From contig JAYXKI010000008.1 of NCBI GenBank assembly GCA_037892935.1, forward strand, positions 434,001 to 498,000: a stretch of DNA of 64,000 nt, written 5' to 3'. Below the pieces are notes generated by a model, which was not told where the DNA came from, did not search any database, and saw only the letters and a list, made by a program, of their open reading frames with translations. The stretch comes from Phlebopus portentosus. Taxonomy: Eukaryota > Basidiomycota > Agaricomycetes > Boletales > Boletinellaceae. Every line of letters begins with the position of its first letter. Position 1 is the stretch's first letter. Below, one piece after another: positions 35,079-45,573 of this stretch. The position numbers and the translations under genes are program-made.

Positions 35079-37273
35079 TCAAGAAGCCTTGTAATTAGGA
35101 GACGCGAACGCGCCACGGTACTGATCATAGTAAAACTTATACTGAACGTCCGTACCTTCATACTCCTTCAAATAATACCAATCCTCCTCCTCAGGCATAT
35201 GCTTCTCAAACGCTTGCAAATAACTCTCAAAAATCTCCTCCATCTCATCTTTCGTATACTCCCTGCCCTTGCTAACTCCCTCCCTTGGAACGTAGAAGTT
35301 CAAATTCAGGGCGTATAGCTCCATGACGAGCGGGTAGAACGGGCGTAATGCCGGACTGCCGAATAGGAAATATTCGAATTTCTCGATGAGGTGGCAACGA
35401 AATGGTTTAGCGGTGATGAAGGCGGTTTGGGGACTTGATTCTAAGAGCATGTGGATAACGTGCGCCATGCGGTCTTCTTCAAAGGCGACGTATTCCGGCT
35501 TGCCATTCAACGGCGGTTTGAAGTTCTCCGGGGGCTTGAAGTCGAAGGGCTTGAGGACGTTGATCATCAATCCGGGGCCGAGGACCTTAAAGTAATAGAC
35601 ATCGGCGTGTGGAGGATTCAAGACTCCGTCTTCTTCTTCATCTGAATCCAAACCTCCTTCTTTCTCTTCCTTCTCTTCTTGTTCATGAGTCTGGGGATCG
35701 GCCTTCTGTTTCCCTTTGGATTTTCTGTCTTCTTCCGAATCTGCGTCGTCGTCCCGCTTGCGTTTCTTATCCTCCTCCGGTCCAATGTCCAGATTATGTT
35801 GCGTGTTGACTTCGTTCATCTCGACATCTACGTCGTCAGCGCTAGAGCTAGAACCAGTTTTGTCCTGTTCGATCGTCGTTTCCAAGGCGTTCTTGGTATC
35901 TACGTCCATACTCACGACCGTACCGCTTGTCGCCTGAAAGCGCTTTTCGCCTTCAGGATCACGGTTTATGACGGTGTCAGTCTGTCGAGGATCATTCTTC
36001 TCAGCGTTTTCTCCAGAATCCCGAGCTGCAGAGCCAGAGTCTTTCATCTCCTTTCTAGCCTTCGCAGCAAGATACGCGGGATCGTCAAGCCTGACTTTCT
36101 GCTTTCCAGAGGCATATTCACCGATGATTTGCGTCGCGGTGTAAAGAAGTAGCCAAAGAAACGACTTGAGATCATAAGTGGGCAAGTGGACGTAGTCGGA
36201 ACGTTTATCCATGCCGAGTACCGGCGTAGGAGTTGACCCACTTGTTTCCTGAGTTCATTGTGTAAAAAATTGTGTTGGCAGAAATTGACGGACACGGATG
36301 ATAAATCTTACCATGCTTTCTGTATCTCCCGCGTATTGGTCGCTTTCTTCCTTCATGCTTTTGCAAACAGTGAAATCGTAAATGAATCCCTTGAAGGGAC
36401 GTGCCTTGCCTTTGACTGATTTCCCATCCCTTAAAGAAGGCAAAAATTAACGAGAACAGTCGTGACAAATTCTGATGAGCAGGCATACTTGGAGAGCATA
36501 TAGCCAAATTTATCCGTCGGGGATTCAGTAGAAATCATAACAGTATCCGGAGCTATCTCCCGGTGAACGTAGCCCATCCTGTAGATGTTTAGGAGCCCTG
36601 TCACATTCAAGCGATATCATTCAGAACTTCAAGCTTAAGGTCCAGAGAAAATCAAAACTAAAGAGAAACATAGAATGATGATCTTTACCAAGCATGGCAT
36701 CGCGCAGCACTTCGCAGAGGTGGCGCGGCCCTGTGACCTCGGATAGCTTTGCGATTCTGTTATACATGACCTGATGTGTGTTGAGACGTTTCTTCTCAGG
36801 CTGCTCCACAGTACGTCTTGTCACGACTTCGAAACTCTTTGCGTCGCGAACGTACGTCCTCGGGCCGAAGTCGGGAAGCCCGACGAGTTGTTTTAGGGCA
36901 TGTTTATAATCTTCAATGACTTCGTACTGTCCAGACATATTCGATAGCTTGACCATCTCGACTTCGGGGAACTCGAGTGTCCTGTAGAGCTTTCGGAGGG
37001 CGTTGATGAAGCTGGTTTCGCGATCTTGGCCCTCTAGTATCCATGATTGCTTTTTATATATAGCTGTAGAGAAGTTCTTTCGAAAGCGTGTGAGTGAGGA
37101 GTATGCCGCGCCGTCGTCGTTTCGTCCATGAAACGTAGTGGTGTATTTAATGTTTGGATTTGGTTTGAGAGGTCGGGGGATATCCTTGTCTTTTCAGCAC
37201 GTTAATTTTCAGGTATAGGCGCAGGTAATCATGAGATTAGCGAAAGCTTACAATTCATTTGTGGGACCGTCAT
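35079..37273 (-). CDS. FunK1-type protein kinase-like gene, probable pseudokinase
   Basis: FunK1 kinases are a large fungal-specific family expanded in mushroom fungi. The proposed start is the ATG at 37273 (MTVPQI), spliced to DIPRPLKPNPNIKYTTTFHG. Family-like segments follow: YKKQSWILEGQDRETSFINA, PGPRTYV-like text, then TGPRHLCEVLRDAMLG, LLNIYRMGYVHREIAPDTVM (36545-36595) and LPTYDLKSFLWLLLYTATQ (36125-36185), which matches the FunK1 HxxxxDLESxxxVLLY region. The catalytic loop reads HRE-I-A-P-D-T, where active members have HRD-x-x-x-x-N, and the metal-binding Asp segment after it reads GYMLSKDGKS. An acidic low-complexity insert (about 35620-36060) splits the C-lobe. The gene ends ASPNYKAS with TGA at 35081-35079. 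Reading frames are long and uninterrupted, so the gene looks conserved rather than decaying. Confidence 0.65.
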
Positions 37274-39440
37274 ACTACAGTTCCGTTGGGCGTGTGATGG
37301 GAGGATAAAGGAAGGAGGGTCTCAGAGCCACCGACTCGGAAACGCGTCGGATACATGAGGGTTGTCACGAAGTGTCACAATAGGTCACGTCGCGAAGAAA
37401 GGTGAATCCGCATACCAAATTAGGTGTATTTTACCCACGGGCCTTCGTACGCCAAACTCCGCCTTCACCTTTTCCCTTTCACGATGAGATCTTATCTCGC
37501 CTCGACGGGTTACAACGTAAGTACCCCCGCGCTCTAATAGAGCGAGTAGTAATGGCGCACCTCGATCTTTCTCATAGAGTTAGAACAAGATACGGTTGCA
37601 AGAGATTCTAGCATTATTCCAAAACTTATATGTAGAGGTCAACATTAGCACAATTGAGGATCCAATGGCTCGCGATGACTGAAAGCTCCGGATGATGTCG
37701 TCAAGCTTGCATCGCATAGAGACAGCGCCCATATTACAGACCTGAATCCCGATCATGAGTCCATCTCGTTCTTCAACCACCATCATCCGCAGTCGTTGAA
37801 TATGGACCTGGACAACGAGGTGCAACGAGGCCGTCAAACAGCTCCTCACTGAACTCAAGAATTATGCGTATATCGTGCTCCCTATACTTTACTACTTGCT
37901 TATGCGAGTGATTGTCGTGCTCGTCTAAAGGTATGTTCTCACTTCCATGGCATATTCGTCCCAAGTCAATCAATCTGATGGCATGTGCGCGCAGGCGTGG
38001 CATGCTATCCGTCCGCTCCCGCTTCTCCAGGAGCTCCAAGGATGATATCGAGTCTTCAGCCAATTTCTCCGAAGCTCAGGTCCAAAGTTATCTTCACCTT
38101 CATACTCGTGTCTATCTTCATATTTTCTATATCACTGCCAAAGGATGGAACAACCGTCAGCAGAATAATGAGGAGGTTGATAGTATCATGGACGACGTCC
38201 CTCATGCCAGAGCAGATACCCATTGTTACAGATGGTATCATAACACAGCATTTAGGCAGATTGACTGGGTAAAGTCATATTATCCTATCACACTCTTTTA
38301 CCTGTTGTTCCTGTGATTTCGGTAGGTTCTCGCATTACCGCGACTGTTAAATAGTAAGTGCGTGTTGACCATTACCTAAAGACCTTGTTTCTAATTTCGC
38401 TTGGACTCATGATACGGTGAACAGTGCTGTTCCTGGTCTTCGTAAAGACCACTTGTTTTGTGCACCGTTGCCCGGCTTTAGTAATGCCTTTGCCCTTGCT
38501 TCAATCTCACTGCCCCGCAGTGCACCCATATGGCAGAGTCTCGCCTGCACGATGTTTCTCTTCACGTCGATGACGCATTTCCTGATTTCCGATACGTTTT
38601 CTGCGAAAATGTCATTCAAATCTTGAGTCAGCGGCAGCATTATTACGGTGAGATCGTTCGGTTTTTCATTTTCGTCAGGGGATGGAAATTCATTGTTATT
38701 TAGCTTATCACTACAGTGTTACTCGTGTGGCACTTGATCTCTACGTCCTCTCTCCCCATCTGCATGCTGTAGCTGACACCGCCCGAGGGCGAGACGAGCT
38801 AGTTGGAGTTCATATGGAACGTCATTCTCTTGGGCGACCTGTTTGCCCATGTTACATTTTTTTAACCGGATGGACCATGCCTTTGCATGCCCGGAAGAGA
38901 GTCTTGTCCAGCAGTCGGATACTGGCATTCCTGTTCGTGTTGCAAATTCCGCGGGAGAGATTGTACAGACTGAGTTGCGCGGGACGCGTATTTCCTTCTG
39001 CCATTAGTCGCAGTCTACAGCATCCCTCTCCCTGATTCCGCCACCGATGGAAATAGGTACTCCTAGTTCTGTCGCCACAACCGCTGGCCGAAACTATATT
39101 TTCACACAGTCACCTTCTCTTGAATCCCTTTCCATACCCTCATCGCCTGTTTTAAGGTCAAGGGAAACATAGAGACTAATGCTGAACTGGCGGGTACCTC
39201 TGTATTGTGTTTCGTCCCGCCTGTTACATGTCTGGCCATCATCTTGCACGCGACTGGAAAGGGCCGAGAAGAATTGAAGAGGGTGTGGGATTATAAGGAG
39301 GGTCAGGCCGGTAAGGATGAGCTGGGGGTCAAAGTCGGGTGAGATACTGTTTATAAGAATATCGACGATGTCGAGATGAGGGGAAGGTATTGATTTCGGA
39401 GAAGAACTATGACTCGTAATACAGATGCTCTTGAGGCACA
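37274..39440. other. 2.2-kb stretch with coding-like fragments only
   Basis: Contains the FunK1 promoter at its left side. On the plus strand, fragments look partly coding: a VLLVWHLISTSSLPICML hydrophobic segment near 38720 followed after an in-frame stop by LEFIWNVILLGDLFAHVTFF near 38810, and a Ser-rich IFTQSPSLESLSIPSSP segment near 39100. Stops and frame changes interrupt them. They could be another decayed membrane-protein gene, but I cannot assign a family. Confidence 0.3.
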
Positions 39441-40246
39441 AGCTTCGTCAAAATCATTCACTTTGTCTGTCTCTGCCATAAGTTACTGTTATTTATACTC
39501 TGTATATATATAGCCTACTTACATATGTCGTTGTGAAGACTGTATGACTGATTATGAACGCTCTTCAGAGTCTAGTAATTCTCTTTATAAGAAGCCCTGA
39601 CGGATGTATATGCTCTGGGATGGCGCGGTAGCAAGTGCTCTGTTTGTACGCACCTACATGCGCACAGCTTTATGCAGGTATCTGTAAAGAACAGAGCTTG
39701 TGGGTAATGAGATGAGTATTTTGGCGCTCTTTGTTTGGTTTGGACATACATATGAATGTCGGCACTGAGCTGTTCACGGGGTGCTCACAGGACATGCATT
39801 GCTCCGACCGATGGATGGCCAATGCATGATCGGGATCAATGGGGATCGCAAACACATCCGCTGCGTTGCCTTCAAACCAGATGAGTTTTCACAGCTGGCC
39901 AGTGCGGCAGAGCAATAATACTAGCAATATTTGGTCAAGATGTATAGGTTCTGTTCTCAGAACGTCTTGCATGCAACCTTTAAAAAAAATGGTTCTTTGC
40001 ATATCTATCATATCGAACGATTTGATGACGCACGTTTGACGCTGCAAAGCATATAAGTGGTACTGTACAGCCTTCCAAACGTAGTTTGCTACGACGTAAC
40101 AGCAATACACAGCCATAGCAGGACCAGTGAGCCCCACAGGAACCAGGCGCGAAATCTTTCTATTCGAACTAATTTGACATCAGGAATAACCCTGGCCCGC
40201 AAGTTGTCTTTGCATGTGTCCCAAAGGAGAAGAAGCAAGAAACATA
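39441..40246. other. Gene-free stretch
   Basis: About 800 bp of AT-rich sequence. The minus strand has a short hydrophobic frame (about 40060-40137) that may belong to the adjoining membrane-protein relic; no other signal. Confidence 0.25.
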
Positions 40247-41144
40247 TTAAGTGGCAGGAGCAACAGAGGAGCTTCTTCTTATCTGCCTCCGAGAAATGGG
40301 GACATCGTTGAGAATTTTGTGGGAGTTGATCATCCCCAGGTCATAAGTGAGTCTATACCCGTAAGGAAAGATCATCGCCAACGACCATACCCGAGTGAAG
40401 GACTTGCTCATCGTCTTGAAAACGTATTTGGAAAGGATTTCTCTTCCCCCCATCGCAAGACTCAATGAGTTCATGACAAGTATGGAGTACTCGGAATCAG
40501 GCTCCGATCCAAACACCCAGGTCGCAGGATCATCGAGACGCTCTAAATGGTACTTACTAATAAGCCTGGTGAATGCATGGTTGAACAAGGAAGTATGAGT
40601 TCCAAAATCTTGAAGCTGTCCGATGAATGTATAGATCAGCATGCTCAGCACAATCCTTGGGATCCTTGATGACATCCGGTAGGGATCTGCTTTCATTATG
40701 TAGACGGCAAAGTTAAATTCAACAGTAGCAAACTACAAGTAACTCACTCTTGATTACTGTAAGAATCGGAACTATTAGAAAGTGCGTACAAGAAGTCATT
40801 CATTTTCATCTCTTCAGCGTAAGCGTCGAGTTCAGCAACAGTCTGACGGAACTGGATAACAGAGGACATACTGGAGCTGGTGACACGACAACGAAGTCCA
40901 TTGCTGTGCTCTTCCCGTCTGTCCTAGGTGCAGTTCCGTTAGAAAAGTGATCCTTGAGATCGGACGATAGCGACAATATGGCGCTGTCTCTGCGAGAGAC
41001 GCCGAGTGGAAGCAAGGCCAAAAAGCAGTTCTCCTGGCTCGAGTGACAAATCGCCGCCTTGTAACAGTGGACGAGAATCGCTAAGATTTCCGAAGGACAA
41101 AGGCCACTGACCTTGTAAATGATATTATCCTCGTCATTGAACAA
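40247..41144 (-). pseudogene. Possible decayed multi-pass membrane protein (DUF6534-like)
   Basis: Two minus-strand pieces are suggestive. At 41144-40806 the text ILVHCYKAAICHSSQENCFL recalls the FxVHxFYAxRIYxLS segment of the expanded basidiomycete DUF6534 membrane proteins. At 40696-40247 SMLIYTFIGQ and SILVMNSLSLAMGGREILSK recall their DSLILYTFENG and LYxNSLLATLNxR segments. The TM helix normally found between these is replaced by a polar stretch, and stops separate the pieces, so a functional protein is unlikely. The resemblance is weak and was judged by eye only. Confidence 0.3.
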
Positions 41145-41449
41145 GAATTTCTCGCGTAGTCAAACAGCATCATCCACGTTCTGAACTGTAGCGCCTTCCG
41201 GAAGAAATAGAAGATTCGAACGAGCTTTAGACTTGTAGGGGACATAAACACTGCCTTTATCGCGAATCAGAAGACATAATGAGATGAGAGTTGAGGTCGA
41301 TGCTGAATTCCAGTACAATACAATTACAAGTTTCGTGCCGACAGTCGCAGCACGGGAAGAAATATAAAATACACTAGTCACAACTTCTTTGGAGTATCTA
41401 CCTATACTTTGCACAGGACTGATAAAGCATCCGATTTCTTGGGTAAGGT

Positions 41450-43811
41450 TCAGCTCCTTGATAACCTAAACTTGCCTTCGGGAATTGGCTGTAGTGAGTT
41501 ATCCAAAACATGGACCGTTTCGTAATTGTCATCGAACACGACATGATACAGTTTCTGCAGGTCTGCATGGTGACGATTACTGAGCAAGAGCAGTACTGCA
41601 CAGGGATCGATCAAATACTTACCCGGGTGCGCAAGCCGAGGTCTCGAGCTGCGAAAATCCAGGATGATATAATCATTGAGAAGAGTACCATCAAACGCGC
41701 CGGTTGGCGAAAACAGTCCAGAATGCTCCTCCAATTGATTACCGTCACGAAGAAGTTCTATTCCCCATTTCTTGGATGGAACATAAAAATTCGCTTGGCC
41801 CTTCACTGTTCCAAATTCTGGGAAGGACAGGTATGAACCACAAGGATGTTTGAAGCTGCAACGATAAAACTCGTCTTGGTACTGCGCTTCCGGCGGCCGT
41901 TGTATACAGGCAGGACCGATCCTTCTTTCCTCCGAGAGAATGGCCGGTTCGAACAAGTGGATAATACCCAGCACAAATTCTAACAGGTTAGTTTGGAGGG
42001 GAATAGGTGATTCGCTGCGACTGAAGAGCTTCCATTCGACAAACCACTGATGGAGTGGCGATGCAAAAAAATAGCCAACTGACTCAAAGCCGTTGTTGTT
42101 ATGCACCATGTCAGTGTGGAGCCATCCCATTTTGACGCATTCATCAAGTCCTTCCCGGATGTCTTCCTCAACCGCATCGGCAGTTAGGGGCAATCGACCA
42201 ACGACAGTTGCAAGAGCTCTAGCCTTCTTATATTCCTGGAGATCTTGATCTAGTGGTAACCCCCTGGTGAATGCGTCGAAGGAATGCGTGAGGCGTCTCA
42301 TGAACTCGTCCGTGGAGAACATTCGGCGGAATGTGCTCCACGTGTATTGTGCATGAGTCCGATCACAATCTTCATATGACTAATGAAATCGCATTCAGCC
42401 CTGATTCGAAACAAGCAACGGAACTTACATTGTCGTTTACAACTACTTGAATGAAACCAAGGATCGCTCCAATATGGCCTCCCGTGACTTCAAAGACATT
42501 CCTGAAGAATGTCTCGTCAAAGTGAGATGAGCCACGGTAGTGCAGCTGGATCAGGTCCCAGTACTCTTTCTCGGTAAATAAAATCCCGACACTTGGCAAC
42601 CCATCGTTATGATCAACAGGTCGCAAGGTGATCCTCGAGCCCGGCGGGGTGTCTATCGGAGAGCCACGAATTCGAATGCGTTGGTTTGCACTCCCATAGC
42701 TCGCAAATGCGATCGCACGGACGTTAAACCATTGCAGACTTTTAAAGAAAAAGAGCCAGAGTTTGTGATCTGCGTACGTCGTCTGCGCATCGTCAAATAT
42801 GAAGATCGTTTCAACTCCGCGACTCTTTACCCAGCCTTCACCAGCGAGATAGTTTTCCCACGACCATTTGGGATCATAGTAGTCTTCTTTCAGCGGCCAC
42901 GAGTCCACAAATACCACATTTCTCGACGGTTTAACTGTTTGAGCGTAACTCTGAAGTAATCGCGCAAGAGTTGTCTTCCCACTACCGGGTGTCCCACGGG
43001 CCTACCTGACACAGTAAATACATATTTTAAAGTGGCAAACAGCAAGAACGAACCAAAACGAGACGATCGTAACTGGCAATCAATCTCTCCCAGATTGCAG
43101 AAACGGTATCCTCTCGCCTGCATATTTGATCTATGTAGCTGAATCAAAGGGGTGGGTATCAAAGACACTGGACTGAACTTACCGTCCATTGGTTTGATAT
43201 CTACATTGATCAGGTTAGGCTTAGAATGTCACGAAGCATCATCAAATTATGAAGACTCCACAATCAATCTGGGACTCGCTCGGAGCAAAGACCGTATCAC
43301 CGTTGCGCTTGCGTTTTTTAGCTTGATGCAGTTTGTTAGCAGCAATAACAGTGAAGGCAACAAATGAAAGCTCACCCGAGACAGGATGGCGTAACTCATT
43401 CAAATCTGAGGGACACGAAAGTGAGTCTAGGAGTTAACCCAGATACCAGCTTGAAAAGAGGAAGAAGCGTAATGCACCGGGAACCTCGATAAGCAGTGTC
43501 TTTTCTGTAAGTTGTCTCAACTCCTGCTTCGGCTTGAGCTTCTTAACTTTCTCCTCGTTGGGGGAGAAGACCTCGTTGAGTCGGTCATTAATGTTGTCGG
43601 AGTCCATGTCGCCAAAGTCGATTTCGGAGTCCGTGCATCTCCACACGGTGAGCATTGCGGCATCGACGTGCTCGAGGTTAAGCTTCTCCTTGACCTTCTT
43701 TTTCAAATCGACAACGCATGCGTCGGGGTGGAGGATGACAGAAAAGGCATTTTCGACGGCAGCCTTCTTCTCGTGGTTGATAAGGAGGCACCAGACTCTG
43801 AGATCCGTCAT
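41450..43811 (-). CDS. Crinkler-type (CRN) protein: N-terminal ubiquitin-like domain plus P-loop NTPase
   Basis: CRN proteins were first known as oomycete effectors and are also widespread in fungi; many carry an NTPase and a C-terminal effector domain. The ATG at 43811 opens the CRN header: MTDLRVWCLLINHEKKA, then HPDACVVDLKKKVKEKLNLE and HVDAAMLTVWRC, ending TLLIEVP (about 110 residues, ubiquitin-like fold). A spliced linker contains a basic KKRKR cluster (about 43310), a candidate nuclear signal. The NTPase follows: YIDQICRREDTVSAIWERLI, Walker A RGTPGSGKTTLARLL (about 42985), NVVFVDSWPLKEDYY, Walker B VETIFIFDDAQTT (about 42790). The last exon (42322-41450) continues with ARALATVVGRLPLTADAVEE and ends GKFRLSRS. 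I recognise no nuclease or kinase domain in that C-terminal region. Five or six exons. No secretion signal is visible, as in most fungal CRNs. Confidence 0.75.
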
Positions 43812-43952
43812 AGTTGAGGTGGTTCAAGTCGTGACTGCATGCTCGTCAACGTAACGTAGTAACACAAGGTTCAGTTCACATGACGGGCCTTGGCATCAGT
43901 CACGTGCACACGGCTCCACCAAGCTACAATTTATTTATTTATTTATTTATTA

Positions 43953-45010
43953 CGGCACTTTGTACATGTATAAGTAATGGCACTTCTGGTCGGACTAGAG
44001 CTTGTTTTCAGAAAGTAGATTGGACTTCACCATCAGACTCCTGTCCGAACTTGCCTTCCGCCTTTCCTCCAGTAGTATTCATTTTGTTCAGAGCTTAATC
44101 CTCAACAAAATTACTTACAACAAGCTTGTAAATTAAGAATGGACTACAGTATGTACTACAGTTGAAATTGTCATAACGCATAATGTTGGGAGACTACCTT
44201 TTGTGATGCATTATCAAATTTATTCATTAGGAGATGAGTGAGAAAATATTACCGCTTTTGGAAAAGGGTGAGAAAGGCAGCTTCCTCATTATCTGACTCT
44301 TATGTTACTAGCATAAACCTAATTAGACACTAGAATGAAGTATGGATACTTAAGAAACACTCTTATTGACTTAGCAGAGGGGGAATAAAGATCTTGTACG
44401 TCCTAATGTCCCAGATTTGGAAGGTGATCATCATGCTAATTATGGTAGTTGCTGATGTCGATCAGTCTATTTTCATTAAATTACATGATTTCCTTGAATA
44501 CAATGCCAGTTGTGCTCAATTATGCTCTCTGGTTGCCCCAGAACTCAAAGTTTACATGAGTTTATAGTAGCTTTATTACTCCCTTGATTGCCATAATGCA
44601 TAATATTGCTCAAAATTTTGATGCATTATTCCATATGACATTTTTGCATAATTTCCCGCCTCCCAACATGGGAGACACCAAAAAGTGATGCATTATGAAA
44701 TATATGCATTATGATACAATGCATTATGACAATTTCAACTGTATATGCCAAATTTCAAAAATAGTGATTTGATTTGTATAATAAAATTGAATTCCTTCTC
44801 AACTCAGAGCAGTATTGGTCAGTAATAACTATCATTATTGAGAAAATTCATGCTTCCCATTTGTACAAAGTTTCGGGAGATGAGGTTGTAATTGGTAGTT
44901 TCATGATGCTGCCGACCCTTAGATGCAGGCCAAATTTTCATAAAGTCAAGTTGATATCAACTGTTTTTACTTCACCTGGGAGTGCCATTACTTACTTCTA
45001 CAAGGCACTG
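43953..45010. mobile_element. MITE A, copy 1 (TA target site), interrupted by MITE B
   Basis: A non-autonomous inverted-repeat element. The left end (CGGCACTTTGTAC.. ATAAGTAATGGCACT) and the reverse complement of the right end (CAGTGCCTTGTAG.. GTAAGTAATGGCACT) match imperfectly over about 33 bp, and TA flanks both ends. A related element lies at 52650-53180 in the opposite orientation. The two share internal sequence, for example the segments around GGACTTCACC and AACAAGCTTGTAAATT (here) and their complements there. It carries no recognisable transposase. The size is 1058 bp, of which 583 bp is an inserted element with its duplicated TA. Confidence 0.8.
44159..44739. mobile_element. MITE B nested inside MITE A, with TA target duplication
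   Basis: 581 bp. The left end CAGTTGAAATTGTCATAACG and the right end (reverse complement CAGTTGAAATTGTCATAATG) are near-perfect inverted repeats of about 23 bp. The element is flanked by TA on both sides (44157-44158 and 44740-44741). The undisturbed sequence of MITE A copy 2 lacks it. Several further TGCATTAT/ATAATGCA words lie inside (near 44210, 44597, 44627, 44690), forming sub-terminal repeats. TA duplication and the CAGT ends fit the Tc1/mariner superfamily. There is no transposase, so it is non-autonomous. Confidence 0.85.
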
Positions 45011-45573
45011 TAAGGATTTGTTTTCGCCCCCATCAACAAGGCTATTCCGAACTGATGCACAGTATCTACGTCCTTGACTCATACAGATCACACATTCAAA
45101 ACGTTGCAACAGTACAGTACACAGGTATACGATGCAGCACAGGAACCAGATTATACTTTATTATAAACGCCGAGTGGCGCTCATAAGCACACGCGTACGG
45201 TATACGATCACTGATGTCCCGCGCTGGCACTACATAAGTAATGCAATATCAATATCAATATCAATATCAATATCAGTGCAAGCCAGCCACTTCGTCTTAT
45301 CTTCAACGGTGTGCTTGTCCCGCTCGGCGCCGTGAGTGTGAGAAACCACACGCCCTCGAGGACTTGAATCGCTTAGGTGGCGGTTGTAATAAGAGTACTT
45401 ATACGCGTGCAGGGCCTGCAGGCTAACCAGTGCCGCGCTAACAGTCGATTAGGGCAATCGCCTTCTACTGTTCCATTTTATGCGCCTGACTCGATTCATG
45501 ATCGTATAAGAACAACGTTGGAAGCATTATTCTGTTCGGATCCATTCTTAAGCCTGGGGCGCTTAGGGAGGTG
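45011..45573. promoter_or_regulatory. Upstream region of the phospholipase C gene
   Basis: About 560 bp between MITE A and the PLC start. It contains a short hexamer microsatellite (see next entry). No gene recognised. Confidence 0.35.
45243..45276. repeat. (CAATAT)n microsatellite
   Basis: Five tandem copies of the hexamer CAATAT, in the presumed promoter or leader of the PLC gene about 300 bp before its start codon. Confidence 0.85.

Noticed and set aside
35679..36152. 157-codon plus-strand open frame
   Set aside because: Antisense of the acidic low-complexity insert in the FunK1-like gene; composition bias removes stops.
41160..41414. Additional C-terminal exon of the CRN gene
   Set aside because: The frame is open but I found no splice pair that joins it to the exon ending at 41450 without a stop.
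44774..45013. Transposase fragment inside MITE A
   Set aside because: The 79-codon frame is AT-rich, has no DDE-type motif, and is only partly open in the other copy.
45571..45573. PLC start one codon earlier at 45571
   Set aside because: That codon is GTG; the first ATG is at 45574.
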